DNA from: GM7GCV1 sp965222065
GTDB taxonomy: Bacteria > Pseudomonadota > Gammaproteobacteria > Pseudomonadales > GM7GCV1
Direction: 5' to 3'
Length of the DNA: 64,000 bases
Assembly: GCA_965222065.1 (NCBI GenBank)
Contig: OZ244933.1
Span: 1,488,001-1,552,000, forward strand
Shown here: positions 9,029 through 17,740 of the stretch, in pieces
Numbering within the stretch: the stretch's first letter is position 1
Layout of the letters: the number at the start of each line of letters is the position of its first letter
The notes under the pieces: model-generated
The model's input: the letters and a program-made list of their open reading frames with translations, nothing else
Database searches by the model: none
What the model was told of the DNA's origin: nothing
Translations under genes and position numbers: made by a program

Positions 9029-10339
9029 TTACTGAATTCCTGAAACAATCGAGATCATGACACCGGCGGCCACCGCGGAGCCAATCACACCGGCAACATT
9101 GGGCCCCATTGCGTGCATGAGCAGGAAGTTCTGTGGATTGGATTCCAGACCCACCCGGTTGGATACCCGGGCCGCCATAGGCACCGCCGATACACCGGCA
9201 GAGCCAATCAGCGGGTTGATCTTGGCCTGGCTTAATGCATTCATCAACTTGGCCATCAACACACCCATGGCAGTACCGATACCGAAAGCGACAATACCCA
9301 GTGCCAGGATGATCAGCGTACTGGGGTCCAGGAACTTGTCGGCTACCAGTTTGGAACCGACCGACAGGCCCAGAAAGATTGTGGTGATGTTGATCAGGGC
9401 GTTTTGGGCCGTGTCGCTAAGACGGGCCACTACCCCACATTCCTTCATCAGGTTACCAAAACAGAACATGCCCAGAAGCGGTGCTGCATCTGGCAAAAAG
9501 ATCGCCACCAACAGCAACAGAATCTGTGGAAAGATGATTTTTTCCCGTTGTGATACCTGGCGCAGTTGCTTCATCTCAATCTTGCGCTCGGCTTCTGTGG
9601 TCAATGCACGCATGATCGGAGGCTGGATCAGGGGCACCAATGCCATGTAGGAATAGGCGGCCACAGCAATAGCTCCGAGCAAATCCGGCGCCAGAACCGA
9701 CGCCACGTATATGGCAGTCGGACCATCTGCGCCACCAATAATCCCGATGGCGGCCGCATCCGCGATACTGAAATCCACCCACCCCAGCTGGGAAATCGCC
9801 ACCGCCCCGAGCACTGTCGAAAAAATACCGAATTGGGCTGCGGCGCCAAGAAACAGGGTTTTTGGGTTGGCCAGCAGGGGACCAAAATCAGTCATCGCGC
9901 CAACACCCATAAAAATGATCAGCGGGGCTGCACCACTGCCAATGGCGACCTCATAAAAATTCGACAGCATCCCGCCGCTGTAACCCATGTCAGACGCCAT
10001 TTGTGCCACTGTTGCATGGATTGACGCCGGTGCCGAGGAGAGGGCCATTTTAACAGTATAAAGGTCGGCCGTTTCAGATAACCCCAAGAGGTTAGCCAGG
10101 GCGGCAATGGTCTGGGGATCGCCCGCATTGAGCATTCGTTCGGTCGCTGTCAATGCCAGGTCAGCTCCCGGAATATTGGCAAGAATCCCGCCAAAACCAA
10201 TAGGCACCAACAGCAGGGGTTCAAACTGCTTCCGGATGGCTAGAAACAGCAATGACAGGCCAATCAGTATCATGACCGCCTGCCCTAACTCTAAATGGTA
10301 CAGCCCGGAGGATTGCCAGAGTACGTTGAGTTGTTCCAT
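9029..10339 (-). CDS. oadB: Sodium-pumping oxaloacetate decarboxylase, beta subunit
   Basis: A 436-residue integral membrane protein with about nine to eleven hydrophobic segments. It carries family motifs such as the early VPIGFGGILANIP and the conserved GGADGPTAIYV (about residues 200-215), whose Asp lies on the Na+ path. The subunit decarboxylates carboxybiotin and couples this to export of Na+ across the inner membrane. It is the last gene of oadG-oadA-oadB, 11 bp after oadA. The same family includes beta subunits of other Na+ decarboxylases, but the linked alpha subunit points to oxaloacetate. Confidence 0.95.
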   Translation of the reverse strand: MEQLNVLWQSSGLYHLELGQAVMILIGLSLLFLAIRKQFEPLLLVPIGFGGILANIPGADLALTATERMLNAGDPQTIAALANLLGLSETADLYTVKMALSSAPASIHATVAQMASDMGYSGGMLSNFYEVAIGSGAAPLIIFMGVGAMTDFGPLLANPKTLFLGAAAQFGIFSTVLGAVAISQLGWVDFSIADAAAIGIIGGADGPTAIYVASVLAPDLLGAIAVAAYSYMALVPLIQPPIMRALTTEAERKIEMKQLRQVSQREKIIFPQILLLLVAIFLPDAAPLLGMFCFGNLMKECGVVARLSDTAQNALINITTIFLGLSVGSKLVADKFLDPSTLIILALGIVAFGIGTAMGVLMAKLMNALSQAKINPLIGSAGVSAVPMAARVSNRVGLESNPQNFLLMHAMGPNVAGVIGSAVAAGVMISIVSGIQ

Positions 10340-10350
10340 GGACTCTGCTC

Positions 10351-12150
10351 CTAGGCAATATGTAGCAGTGTATCGCCAACAGCGACTTTGTCGCCCTGGT
10401 CTACATCAACACTGGAAATGGTTCCTGATCGGGACGCACTGACATTGGTTTCCATCTTCATTGCCTCAAGCACAATCAGGGTATCCCCTTCCTCGACTTG
10501 CTGGCCCGGTTTCACAAGAATTTTGAAAATATTTCCCGCCAGGGGCGAACCTACAGGCTCGCCGCCTTCCGGCACAGAATCAGAGGAAGCATCGGCTTCT
10601 GAAGCACCCGCCGAATCACCCTTGTTTACCGGCACCATGCCAGTGACATCACCACCAGGAGACACACTTACGGTATAACTTACGCCCTCAACCTTGACGG
10701 TATAGACTTCATCGCCGCTATCGGTGGTTGGCACAGTACTTTCCTTACCTGTCGGTGCCGGTTCAAAGGCATCCGGATTCCCGCGGTTTTCAAGAAATTT
10801 CAGCCCTATTTGCGGAAACAGTGCATAAGTCAGCACATCGTCAATCTGGCGTTCGCCGTCCTCCAGATTGATGTTTTTTTCGCCCGCAAGATCAACCAGC
10901 TCCGACTTCAGTCGATCAATTTCCGGCTCCAGCAGGTCGGCTGGCCGGCAGGTGATCGGCTCAGCGCCTTCCAGGACTCTCTCCTGTAATTCCTTGTTCA
11001 TCGGTGCAGGCGTTGCCCCGTATTCACCCTTGAGGATGCCGGAGGTTTCCTTGGAAATACTTTTGTATCGCTCGCCGGCGAGTACATTGAGCACGGCCTG
11101 CGTTCCCACAATTTGCGAGGTGGGTGTAACCAGCGGGATTAACCCGAGGTCTTCCCGCACCCGGGGAATCTCTTCCAGTACCGCATCAAACTTGTCTTCC
11201 GCCCCCTGGTCACGTAACTGGTTTTCCATATTGGTCAGCATGCCACCGGGCACCTGTGCAACCAGGATGCGTGAGTCGATACCTTTCAGGGACCCTTCAA
11301 ACTTCGCGTATTTTTTGCGCACTTCACGGAAATAGGCCGCGATCTCCTGAAGCAGGTTTAAATCCAGCCCGGTCGCCCGGTCAGTCTCTTCCAGTATCGC
11401 CACCAGGGCTTCGGTGGGAGAATGGCCATAGGTCATGGACATGGAAGAAATGGACGTGTCGATATTATCGATACCCGCTTCCACACACTTCAACGCCGTG
11501 GCAGTCGACATACCTGTAGTGGCATGACATTGCATATGTACCGGCAGATCACATTCTGCCTTCAGACGACTCACCAGCTCATGCCCGGTATAGGGCTTCA
11601 GCAGGCCGGCCATGTCCTTGATACAAATCGAGTCAGCGCCCATGTCCTCAATCTGCTTGGCCATGGAGACCCACAAGTCCATGTTGTGAACGGGGCTGAT
11701 GGTATAGGACAGCGTGCCCTGTGCGTGTTTGCCGCTGTTCTTGACTGCCTTGAGTGCCCGCTCAATGTTGCGCATGTCATTCATGGCATCAAACACACGA
11801 AACACATCAACACCATTTACCGCGCAGCGCTCGACAAATTTATCGACCACATCATCGGCATAGTGCCGATAGCCCAGTAAATTCTGCCCACGCAGCAACA
11901 TTTGCATGGGCGTTTTCGGCATCGCTCTCTTTAGTTCCCGTATACGCTCCCAGGGATCCTCGCCCAGATAGCGGATACAGGCATCAAATGTGGCGCCCCC
12001 CCAGGTTTCAAGCGACCAGTAACCTACCTGGTCAAGTTTTTCTGCAATAGGCAGCATGTCGTCAATGCGCATACGTGTGGCAAATAGCGATTGATGGCCA
12101 TCGCGCAAAACCACATCCGTAATCCCAAGGGGAGCCTTGTTCTCACTCAT
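10351..12150 (-). CDS. oadA: Oxaloacetate decarboxylase alpha subunit (biotin-carrying carboxyltransferase)
   Basis: A 599-residue protein. The N-terminal carboxyltransferase TIM barrel (about 1-300) opens with TDVVLRDGHQSLFATRMR and has the metal site MQCHATTG. A PYC/OADA domain follows (about 310-470), then a Pro/Ala/Ser-rich linker (about 475-530), and a biotinyl domain with K565 in EAMKMET. It moves the carboxyl group of oxaloacetate to biotin for the membrane beta subunit, yielding pyruvate. It lies between oadG (14 bp) and oadB (11 bp). Together with the nearby dicarboxylate symporter it may let the cell turn C4 acids into a Na+ gradient. Confidence 0.96.
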   Translation of the reverse strand: MSENKAPLGITDVVLRDGHQSLFATRMRIDDMLPIAEKLDQVGYWSLETWGGATFDACIRYLGEDPWERIRELKRAMPKTPMQMLLRGQNLLGYRHYADDVVDKFVERCAVNGVDVFRVFDAMNDMRNIERALKAVKNSGKHAQGTLSYTISPVHNMDLWVSMAKQIEDMGADSICIKDMAGLLKPYTGHELVSRLKAECDLPVHMQCHATTGMSTATALKCVEAGIDNIDTSISSMSMTYGHSPTEALVAILEETDRATGLDLNLLQEIAAYFREVRKKYAKFEGSLKGIDSRILVAQVPGGMLTNMENQLRDQGAEDKFDAVLEEIPRVREDLGLIPLVTPTSQIVGTQAVLNVLAGERYKSISKETSGILKGEYGATPAPMNKELQERVLEGAEPITCRPADLLEPEIDRLKSELVDLAGEKNINLEDGERQIDDVLTYALFPQIGLKFLENRGNPDAFEPAPTGKESTVPTTDSGDEVYTVKVEGVSYTVSVSPGGDVTGMVPVNKGDSAGASEADASSDSVPEGGEPVGSPLAGNIFKILVKPGQQVEEGDTLIVLEAMKMETNVSASRSGTISSVDVDQGDKVAVGDTLLHIA

Positions 12151-12164
12151 AGCAATACCGTGAA

Positions 12165-12386
12165 TTATTTGGATTTTCTGTGTTCGGCTACCGCGGCCTC
12201 AATCACCGCGATAATTCGGGAGTTCTCTTTTCGGGAATCTTTACGTGGAGCGGTTGCCGGGGCAAGGGTCTCCGGGTAAAAACGCATGATCAACAATGAC
12301 ATGAGATTAGTACAGACGACCAGCGCGGTAAGAAATACAAAAACGGTTCCCATGCCGAAAAGCATGAGATTTAAGCCATCTGCCAT
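12165..12386 (-). CDS. oadG: Oxaloacetate decarboxylase gamma subunit
   Basis: A 73-residue subunit. The ATG at 12386 is chosen over an upstream TTG at 12401 because GAGG lies nine bases before it. One N-terminal membrane helix (MLFGMGTVFVFLTALVVCTNLM) is followed by a charged, Pro- and Ala-containing cytoplasmic tail ending in EAAVAEHRKSK. In the family this subunit anchors and assembles the alpha and beta subunits and binds Zn2+ through its tail. It is the first gene of the operon, as is usual for oadGAB. Confidence 0.9.
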   Translation of the reverse strand: MADGLNLMLFGMGTVFVFLTALVVCTNLMSLLIMRFYPETLAPATAPRKDSRKENSRIIAVIEAAVAEHRKSK

Positions 12387-12466
12387 TTGTAGATTCCTCA
12401 ATCAACGTGAATAATGGAATATATAACGCTAAATTAGCGCTCGCTGCAAAAAAACTTGCAGAAAAG

Positions 12467-12507
12467 TTGAAATTATAAAATAAAGTATATTGTATACAGT
12501 TTATAAT
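12467..12507. promoter_or_regulatory. AT-rich divergent promoter region between oadGAB and pntAB
   Basis: A TATAAT lies on the plus strand at 12502-12507 (towards pntA) and another on the minus strand at 12477-12472 (towards oadG). TTGAAA at 12467-12472 is a possible -35. No pair has ideal spacing, so the exact promoters are uncertain, but this is the only strongly promoter-like stretch in the 331-bp gap. Confidence 0.35.
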
Positions 12508-12582
12508 ATAAACGACGAACGCAATACGTCTACTCTGAACAGCACTAGTTCATGGTAAAAGACGACATAAACAGCCGCAATG

Positions 12583-12610
12583 GCTCGCATAAGGCGAGCT
12601 TTTGTTTTTT
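12583..12610 (+). terminator. Terminator-like hairpin inside the pntA leader (possible attenuator)
   Basis: GCTCGC (12583-12588) pairs with GCGAGC (12594-12599) around a five-base loop, followed by TTTTGTTTTTT (12600-12610). This is a normal intrinsic terminator shape, yet no gene ends before it: it sits after the presumed pntA promoter and 108 bp before the pntA start. A short frame, ATG 12552 to TAA 12635 (27 codons), runs through it but has no ribosome site. Confidence 0.6.
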
Positions 12611-12643
12611 CTTTGCTGATTTACACATGCACTAAGATTATTA

Positions 12644-12697
12644 GCGAGCTGACAAAGCCGGCTCGCCCAACTCCACACGCAAAAAGGGGTTCGCCCC
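12644..12697 (+). promoter_or_regulatory. Competing hairpins downstream of the pntA leader terminator
   Basis: A second GCGAGC (12644-12649) and GCTCGC (12661-12666) can pair with each other or with the complementary arms of the terminator at 12583-12599, so the leader could fold in mutually exclusive ways. Further on, GGGG-TTCG-CCCC (12686-12697) is a stable UUCG-type hairpin just before the ribosome site AAGGAG (12703-12708). Confidence 0.4.
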
Positions 12698-12717
12698 AAA
12701 TTAAGGAGAGTCAACCT

Positions 12718-14283
12718 ATGCGTATAGGTATTCCAAAAGAAGTACACGCCAATGAGCGCCGAGTGGCAACCACGCCCGATGTTGTCGGCGAACTGCAAAA
12801 GCTGGGCTTTGAGGTTTCTGTCGAGGCTGGTGCCGGAGAGGCCGCCAAGTTTACCGACTCGGCCTATGAAGCGTCCGGAGCCCGGGTTATTTCTGATCCC
12901 CGGGAGATCTGGAGTTCGAGTGACATCATTCTAAAAGTGCGTGCGCCTGGCGAGCATCCGGAACTGGGAGTAAATGAAACCGAGCTGCTAAAGGAAGGCC
13001 AGACCCTGGTCAGTTTTATGGCACCTGCGCAAAATTCGGAACTGCTGCAGACGCTTGCCGACAAAAAGGTTAATGCGCTGGCCATTGAAAGTATTCCGAG
13101 GATATCGCGTGCCCAGAAGATGGATGGACTTTCGTCCATGGCCAATATTGCCGGGTACCGTGCAGTGGTTGAGGCGGCCCAGCATTTCGGCCGGTTTTTT
13201 ACTGGCCAGATCACTGCCGCAGGCAAGATACCTCCCGCCAAAATCCTGGTCATTGGCGCCGGGGTGGCAGGTCTTTCAGCCATTGGGGCAGCAGCTTCCA
13301 TGGGGGCAATCGTTCGGGCATTTGATACACGCCCTGAGGTGAAAGACCAGGTTGAAAGCCTGGGTGGCGAGTTCCTGATGCTGGATTTCGATGACGAGGA
13401 TGGCAGCGGCGAAGGTGGCTATGCCAAGGTAATGAGCGACGAGTTTATCGCTGCCGAAATGGCGCTGTTCGCCGAGCAGGCCAAGGAAATTGACATTGTG
13501 ATTACGACGGCCCTTATACCCGGCAAGCCCGCACCGGAGCTGTGGACAGAAGACATGGTCAAGTCCATGAAAGAGGGGAGTGTTATCGTTGATTTGGCTG
13601 CCGAGATGGGCGGCAATTGCAAGCTGACGGAAGCCAATAAAGTAGTGGTCAAGCACGGTGTCACACTGATCGGCTATACCGATCTTCCCAGCCGACTGCC
13701 CACCCAGTCCAGTCAGCTTTATGCCACTAACCTGCGACATCTGTTATCCGATATGTGTCCCGATAAGGACGGCACTATCCATATCGATATGGAGGATGAG
13801 GTGATTCGCGGAGCCACTTGCGTTAAGGATGGCAAGGTCACCTGGCCGCCACCCGCACCCAAAACCAGTTCAGCCCCGAAAGCACCAGCACAGCCAAAAC
13901 AGGAGCCCGAAACTCCGGCAGAACCCGAGGCACCCAAAAACAAATGGGTGGGCAACCTGGCCGCGTTTTTAATCGCCGGCGCTGCCCTGCTTGGGTTGGG
14001 TTCCGTTGCCCCGGCATCCTTTATGGCGCATTTCACTGTGTTTGTCCTGGCCTGTTTTGTGGGCTACATGGTGATCTGGAACGTGAAGCCATCCCTGCAC
14101 ACGCCCTTGATGAGCGTAACCAATGCCATCAGTAGCATCATTATCATCGGGGCACTGATCCAGATCAGTTCACCTGACCGGGGAATGCTTTACCTGGCGG
14201 CCATCGCTGTACTTATTACCAGCATCAATATCTTCGGCGGCTTCGCCGTGACACGGCGCATGTTGGCCATGTTCCAGAAATAA
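12718..14283 (+). CDS. pntA: Proton-translocating NAD(P)+ transhydrogenase, alpha subunit
   Basis: A 521-residue subunit. The ATG at 12718 (MRIGIPKEVHANERRVATTP) has AAGGAG before it and matches the family start; the longer upstream frame is rejected. The NAD(H)-binding domain I covers about 1-380, with the RIGIPKE opening and a Rossmann motif VIGAGVAGLSAIGAA. A Pro/Ala-rich linker is followed by membrane helices (LAAFLIAGAALLGLG onward), as in E. coli PntA (510 residues). The enzyme moves hydride from NADH to NADP+ using the proton gradient and so supplies NADPH. It is 15 bp upstream of pntB and diverges from the oad operon. Confidence 0.96.
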   Translation: MRIGIPKEVHANERRVATTPDVVGELQKLGFEVSVEAGAGEAAKFTDSAYEASGARVISDPREIWSSSDIILKVRAPGEHPELGVNETELLKEGQTLVSFMAPAQNSELLQTLADKKVNALAIESIPRISRAQKMDGLSSMANIAGYRAVVEAAQHFGRFFTGQITAAGKIPPAKILVIGAGVAGLSAIGAAASMGAIVRAFDTRPEVKDQVESLGGEFLMLDFDDEDGSGEGGYAKVMSDEFIAAEMALFAEQAKEIDIVITTALIPGKPAPELWTEDMVKSMKEGSVIVDLAAEMGGNCKLTEANKVVVKHGVTLIGYTDLPSRLPTQSSQLYATNLRHLLSDMCPDKDGTIHIDMEDEVIRGATCVKDGKVTWPPPAPKTSSAPKAPAQPKQEPETPAEPEAPKNKWVGNLAAFLIAGAALLGLGSVAPASFMAHFTVFVLACFVGYMVIWNVKPSLHTPLMSVTNAISSIIIIGALIQISSPDRGMLYLAAIAVLITSINIFGGFAVTRRMLAMFQK

Positions 14284-14298
14284 GGGGAAATAAGAATT

Positions 14299-15699
14299 AT
14301 GTTATCTCAAGGTGTATTAACTGCCTCTTATGTTGGGGCATCCATTCTGTTCATCCTGGCGCTGGGTGGCCTCAGCTCCCAGGAAACCGCCAAGCGCGGA
14401 AACATCTATGGCATGGCGGGCATGGGTCTGGCCCTGGCAGCTACTGTACTTGGTGTAGTCACTGCAAATTACGCCATCCTGATCGGGGCCATGGCGATTG
14501 GTGCAGTGATTGGCCTGGTGTTGGCCGCTCGCGTACAGATGACCCAAATGCCGGAGCTGGTGGCCATTCTTCACAGCCTGGTTGGTCTGGCGGCTGTCCT
14601 GGTTGGCTTTGCGACCTTTATGGATCACAGCCACGGTTATACAGGTGTGGAAAAAACCATCCACGATGTGGAAATCTATGTCGGCATCCTGATTGGCGCG
14701 CTGACATTTTCCGGTTCCGTCATCGCCTACCTGAAACTCAGCGCCAAAATTGGTGGCAAGCCACTGCTGTTGCCTGCTCGTCACTGGTTAAACCTGGCCC
14801 TGCTGATTGCTGCCATTTATTTCGGAGTTGAGTTTGTCGAGCAATCTTCTGCCAATCAGGGCATGACTGCACTATTGATTGTGACCGTGATCGCCTTGCT
14901 GTTTGGCATTCATATGGTGATGGCCATCGGTGGTGCCGACATGCCCGTGGTGGTCTCCATGCTCAACAGCTACTCTGGCTGGGCAGCGGCAGCTACCGGA
15001 TTTATGCTCAGTAATGACTTGCTGATTGTTGTCGGGGCCCTGGTGGGAAGTTCGGGGGCAATCCTGAGCTACATCATGTGCCGGGCCATGAACCGCAGGT
15101 TTATCGCCGTGATTGCCGGAGGCTTTGGCAACCCCAAATCTTCCGGAACTTCTTCGGGCGCTGAAGGGGAGGCCGGGGATATCAATCCTATTGAAACAGA
15201 GGAGCTTGTGGCGCTTCTTGAGGACGCCAAAGAAGTCATGATCCTTCCCGGGTATGGTATGGCGGTGGCACAGGCACAGCACTCCGTCTGTGAACTCACC
15301 AAGAAGCTCAAGGCCAAGGGCGTGAATGTGCGCTTTGGTATCCACCCGGTCGCCGGGCGCATGCCGGGGCACATGAATGTATTGCTTGCCGAGGCCAAGG
15401 TACCTTACGACATTGTGTTTGAGATGGAGGAAATCAACGACGACTTCCCGGACGTGGATGTGTCCATCGTGATTGGCGCCAACGATATTGTGAATCCGGC
15501 CGCACAGGAGGTACCTGATAGTCCGATTGCAGGTATGCCTGTCCTGGAGCCATGGAACGGCAAGACCACCATCGTGTTGAAGCGCTCCATGGCCACGGGC
15601 TATGCCGGGGTCGACAACCCCTTGTTCTACAAGGACAACACCCGGATGTTGTTTGGTGATGCCAAGGCCAGTATCGACGCCCTGGTGAGCTCACTCTAG
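14299..15699 (+). CDS. pntB: Proton-translocating NAD(P)+ transhydrogenase, beta subunit
   Basis: A 466-residue subunit (E. coli PntB has 462). About nine membrane helices form the N-terminal 260 residues, including a His in MDHSHGY and NSYSGWAAAATGFMLSNDLL. The NADP(H)-binding domain III follows, with GYGMAVAQAQHSVCEL, GIHPVAGRMPGHMNVLLAEA and the IGANDIVNPAAQ loop. It completes the proton channel and binds NADP(H). A strong terminator hairpin follows within 14 bp, closing the pntAB transcript. Confidence 0.97.
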   Translation: MLSQGVLTASYVGASILFILALGGLSSQETAKRGNIYGMAGMGLALAATVLGVVTANYAILIGAMAIGAVIGLVLAARVQMTQMPELVAILHSLVGLAAVLVGFATFMDHSHGYTGVEKTIHDVEIYVGILIGALTFSGSVIAYLKLSAKIGGKPLLLPARHWLNLALLIAAIYFGVEFVEQSSANQGMTALLIVTVIALLFGIHMVMAIGGADMPVVVSMLNSYSGWAAAATGFMLSNDLLIVVGALVGSSGAILSYIMCRAMNRRFIAVIAGGFGNPKSSGTSSGAEGEAGDINPIETEELVALLEDAKEVMILPGYGMAVAQAQHSVCELTKKLKAKGVNVRFGIHPVAGRMPGHMNVLLAEAKVPYDIVFEMEEINDDFPDVDVSIVIGANDIVNPAAQEVPDSPIAGMPVLEPWNGKTTIVLKRSMATGYAGVDNPLFYKDNTRMLFGDAKASIDALVSSL

Positions 15700-15712
15700 C
15701 GACTCATCGAAA

Positions 15713-15749
15713 AAAACGCCCGGAAACACATAGTGTGGCCGGGCGTTTT
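15713..15749. terminator. Bidirectional intrinsic terminator between pntB and the lipoprotein gene
   Basis: AAAACGCCCGG (15713-15723) pairs perfectly with CCGGGCGTTTT (15739-15749). The A and T tracts flank the GC stem on both sides, so it can stop pntAB from the left and the minus-strand lipoprotein gene from the right. Confidence 0.85.
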
Positions 15750-15765
15750 AGCTATTAGACTTATG

Positions 15766-16308
15766 CTAAAAAAGAAATGGGGTTTCCTCAATATCCGGGA
15801 AATATCTCTGCATGGAAATATCCTGCCTCCCGACCTGTCCGGCTTTGAGTAACTGCAGGTCACGCTCGACGGCATCCATATACGCCAGAACCTCATCCCG
15901 TTCCAGTGCTTCCAGCAACGCCTCTCCCCAGACGGCAACCATATTGGTAAAAATATAACGATCCGGTTTTTCCTTGGCCCACTCCGGCGCAATACTGAGA
16001 CCAATACCGGCAATACGCTGACGCACAAGTGGCCGCTGGTTCGCTGGCATTTGTGAGGTGAGATCATCGGACATCTGTAGCCAGCCATTGTTATAAACAA
16101 CCCAGCCCTGATAAAAACGTTTGACCCAGACCAGGTACTCTTCCAGGGACTGTAATTGCTGATTTGCCGGATCACTTTCGTAAGCTTCCAGAAAAATGTC
16201 TATGGGCGGCAAATCCTCAGACCACTCCATTTGCATTTTGTAGTAGCTGGCACAACCTGCCAAAGAGATGAGCAATACGGCAACGATAATTTTGTAAAAA
16301 TGCTTCAT
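15766..16308 (-). CDS. Lipoprotein of unknown function
   Basis: A 180-residue protein. The ATG at 16308 (MKHFYK) is chosen because it opens a lipoprotein signal: VAVLLISLAGC gives a clear lipobox with the acylated Cys at residue 18. The mature protein is mostly helical, rich in Trp, Leu and acidic residues (AYESDPANQQLQSLEEYLVWVKRFYQGW here in part: LEEYLVWVKRFY), and ends in FLF. The residue after Cys is Ala, so sorting to the outer membrane is expected. I do not recognise the family. It converges on pntB and is followed upstream by the divergent dicarboxylate symporter. Confidence 0.7.
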   Translation of the reverse strand: MKHFYKIIVAVLLISLAGCASYYKMQMEWSEDLPPIDIFLEAYESDPANQQLQSLEEYLVWVKRFYQGWVVYNNGWLQMSDDLTSQMPANQRPLVRQRIAGIGLSIAPEWAKEKPDRYIFTNMVAVWGEALLEALERDEVLAYMDAVERDLQLLKAGQVGRQDISMQRYFPDIEETPFLF

Positions 16309-16460
16309 GGAAAGTATAAAAACTGGCACTGGCAATATAGGGGAATAGGCATGATCAGGGCGATCTATTTATCGATCTTACTCGCCAAGTGTGAAACTAT
16401 GGCGAAAATTTATACGCGGTATACTGTAAATGAACCAATGCCCGCAAGATACAAGAGCTT

Positions 16461-17735
16461 ATGTCGCATAAAAACCTGACCCAGAAAGTCCTGATTGCTC
16501 TGGCACTGGGTATTATCACCGGTCTGATCCTCAATATTTCCGGACTTGTTCAGTCCAGTTCTTTCGTCAGTGACTACCTTGTATCCGGCCTGTTTCATAC
16601 AGTCGGCACAATGTTCGTCAATGCACTGAAAATGCTGGTCGTGCCCCTGGTACTTTTTTCTATCATTCCGGGAATCCTGGGCATCGGCGATATTCATCTG
16701 CTCGGCCGGGTAGGCATCAAGGCGTTGATACTTTACCTGTCGACGACCGCCATCGCCATTGCGACGGCACTGCTGGCCGCTTCCACGTTCTCCATTGGTG
16801 AAGGCATGTCACTAAATACCAGCAGCGATTTTGCCGGTAACAGTGCACCGCCTGTTTCGGAAGTACTGATAAACATCATCCCCAGTAATCCCATTGCCGC
16901 CATGGCCAATGGCGACATGCTGGCAATTATATTTTTCGCCATCATCTTTGGTATCAGCTTGCTGGCAGTTGCCAGGGAGTCGCCAGAAACCGTAAAGCTG
17001 ATGGAACAGTTAAATGAAGTGATGATGAAAATGGTTGGCCTGGTGATGCATTTTGCTCCTTATGCAGTGTTTTGCCTGATCGCACGAGCCATTTCCGAGC
17101 TTGGACTGGACTTGCTGAAAGAGCTTATCGGTTATGCCCTGGTATTGGTTGGCGTGCTGCTTTTCCATGCCCTGGTTAGCTACAGTCTGATTCTTAAAGT
17201 ATTTACCGGTCTGAGCCCCGCAATTTTTCTCAGGAAATTGAGAGCCGCGCAGACCTTTGCCTTCAGCACGGCAAGTTCCGCAGCAACCATTCCGGTAACC
17301 TTGCGTACCGTTGAGCAACGGCTTGGCGTTAATAATTCCATTGCCTCCTTCACGGTACCTCTGGGAGCAACCATCAACATGGACGGCACGGCAATGATGC
17401 AAGGCGTGGCAACGGTGTTTATTGCCAATGTATATGGCATAGACCTCAGCGCAATGGACTATCTGATGGTTATTATGATGGCCGTGCTCGCCTCGATTGG
17501 CACCGCAGCTGTTCCCAGTGTTGGCCTGGTCATGCTTACCATGGTCTTTAATGAAGTGAATCTGCCCGTTGAGGGAATTGGACTGGTTCTTGGCATCGAC
17601 CGGATACTGGACATGTTACGGACCGCCGTGAACGTGACAGGTGACGCCACCGTCAGTACCGTGGTTGCCAAAAGCGAAAACAGGTTTGATCCGGACATTT
17701 ACAACAACCCGGAAGCCGGGATCATTAACGACTGA
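16461..17735 (+). CDS. Dicarboxylate/amino acid:cation symporter (DAACS family)
   Basis: A 424-residue glutamate/C4-dicarboxylate carrier with eight helices and two re-entrant hairpins. Family motifs are present: the Ser-rich hairpin tip ASSAATIPVT, the unwound helix 7 GATINMDGTAMMQG and the substrate-binding region with DRILDMLRTAVNVTGD, where the Asp and Arg distinguish dicarboxylates and acidic amino acids. It imports glutamate, aspartate or C4 acids with Na+ or H+ from the periplasm. Taken with oadGAB three genes away, a role in C4-acid use is plausible but not shown. It is transcribed alone and converges on the hydrolase gene, six bases apart. Confidence 0.93.
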   Translation: MSHKNLTQKVLIALALGIITGLILNISGLVQSSSFVSDYLVSGLFHTVGTMFVNALKMLVVPLVLFSIIPGILGIGDIHLLGRVGIKALILYLSTTAIAIATALLAASTFSIGEGMSLNTSSDFAGNSAPPVSEVLINIIPSNPIAAMANGDMLAIIFFAIIFGISLLAVARESPETVKLMEQLNEVMMKMVGLVMHFAPYAVFCLIARAISELGLDLLKELIGYALVLVGVLLFHALVSYSLILKVFTGLSPAIFLRKLRAAQTFAFSTASSAATIPVTLRTVEQRLGVNNSIASFTVPLGATINMDGTAMMQGVATVFIANVYGIDLSAMDYLMVIMMAVLASIGTAAVPSVGLVMLTMVFNEVNLPVEGIGLVLGIDRILDMLRTAVNVTGDATVSTVVAKSENRFDPDIYNNPEAGIIND

Positions 17736-17740
17736 TACGG

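Noticed and set aside
12580..12717. N-terminal extension of PntA from 12580
   Set aside because: The family start is at 12718 with a good ribosome site, and the extension reads through the leader terminator.
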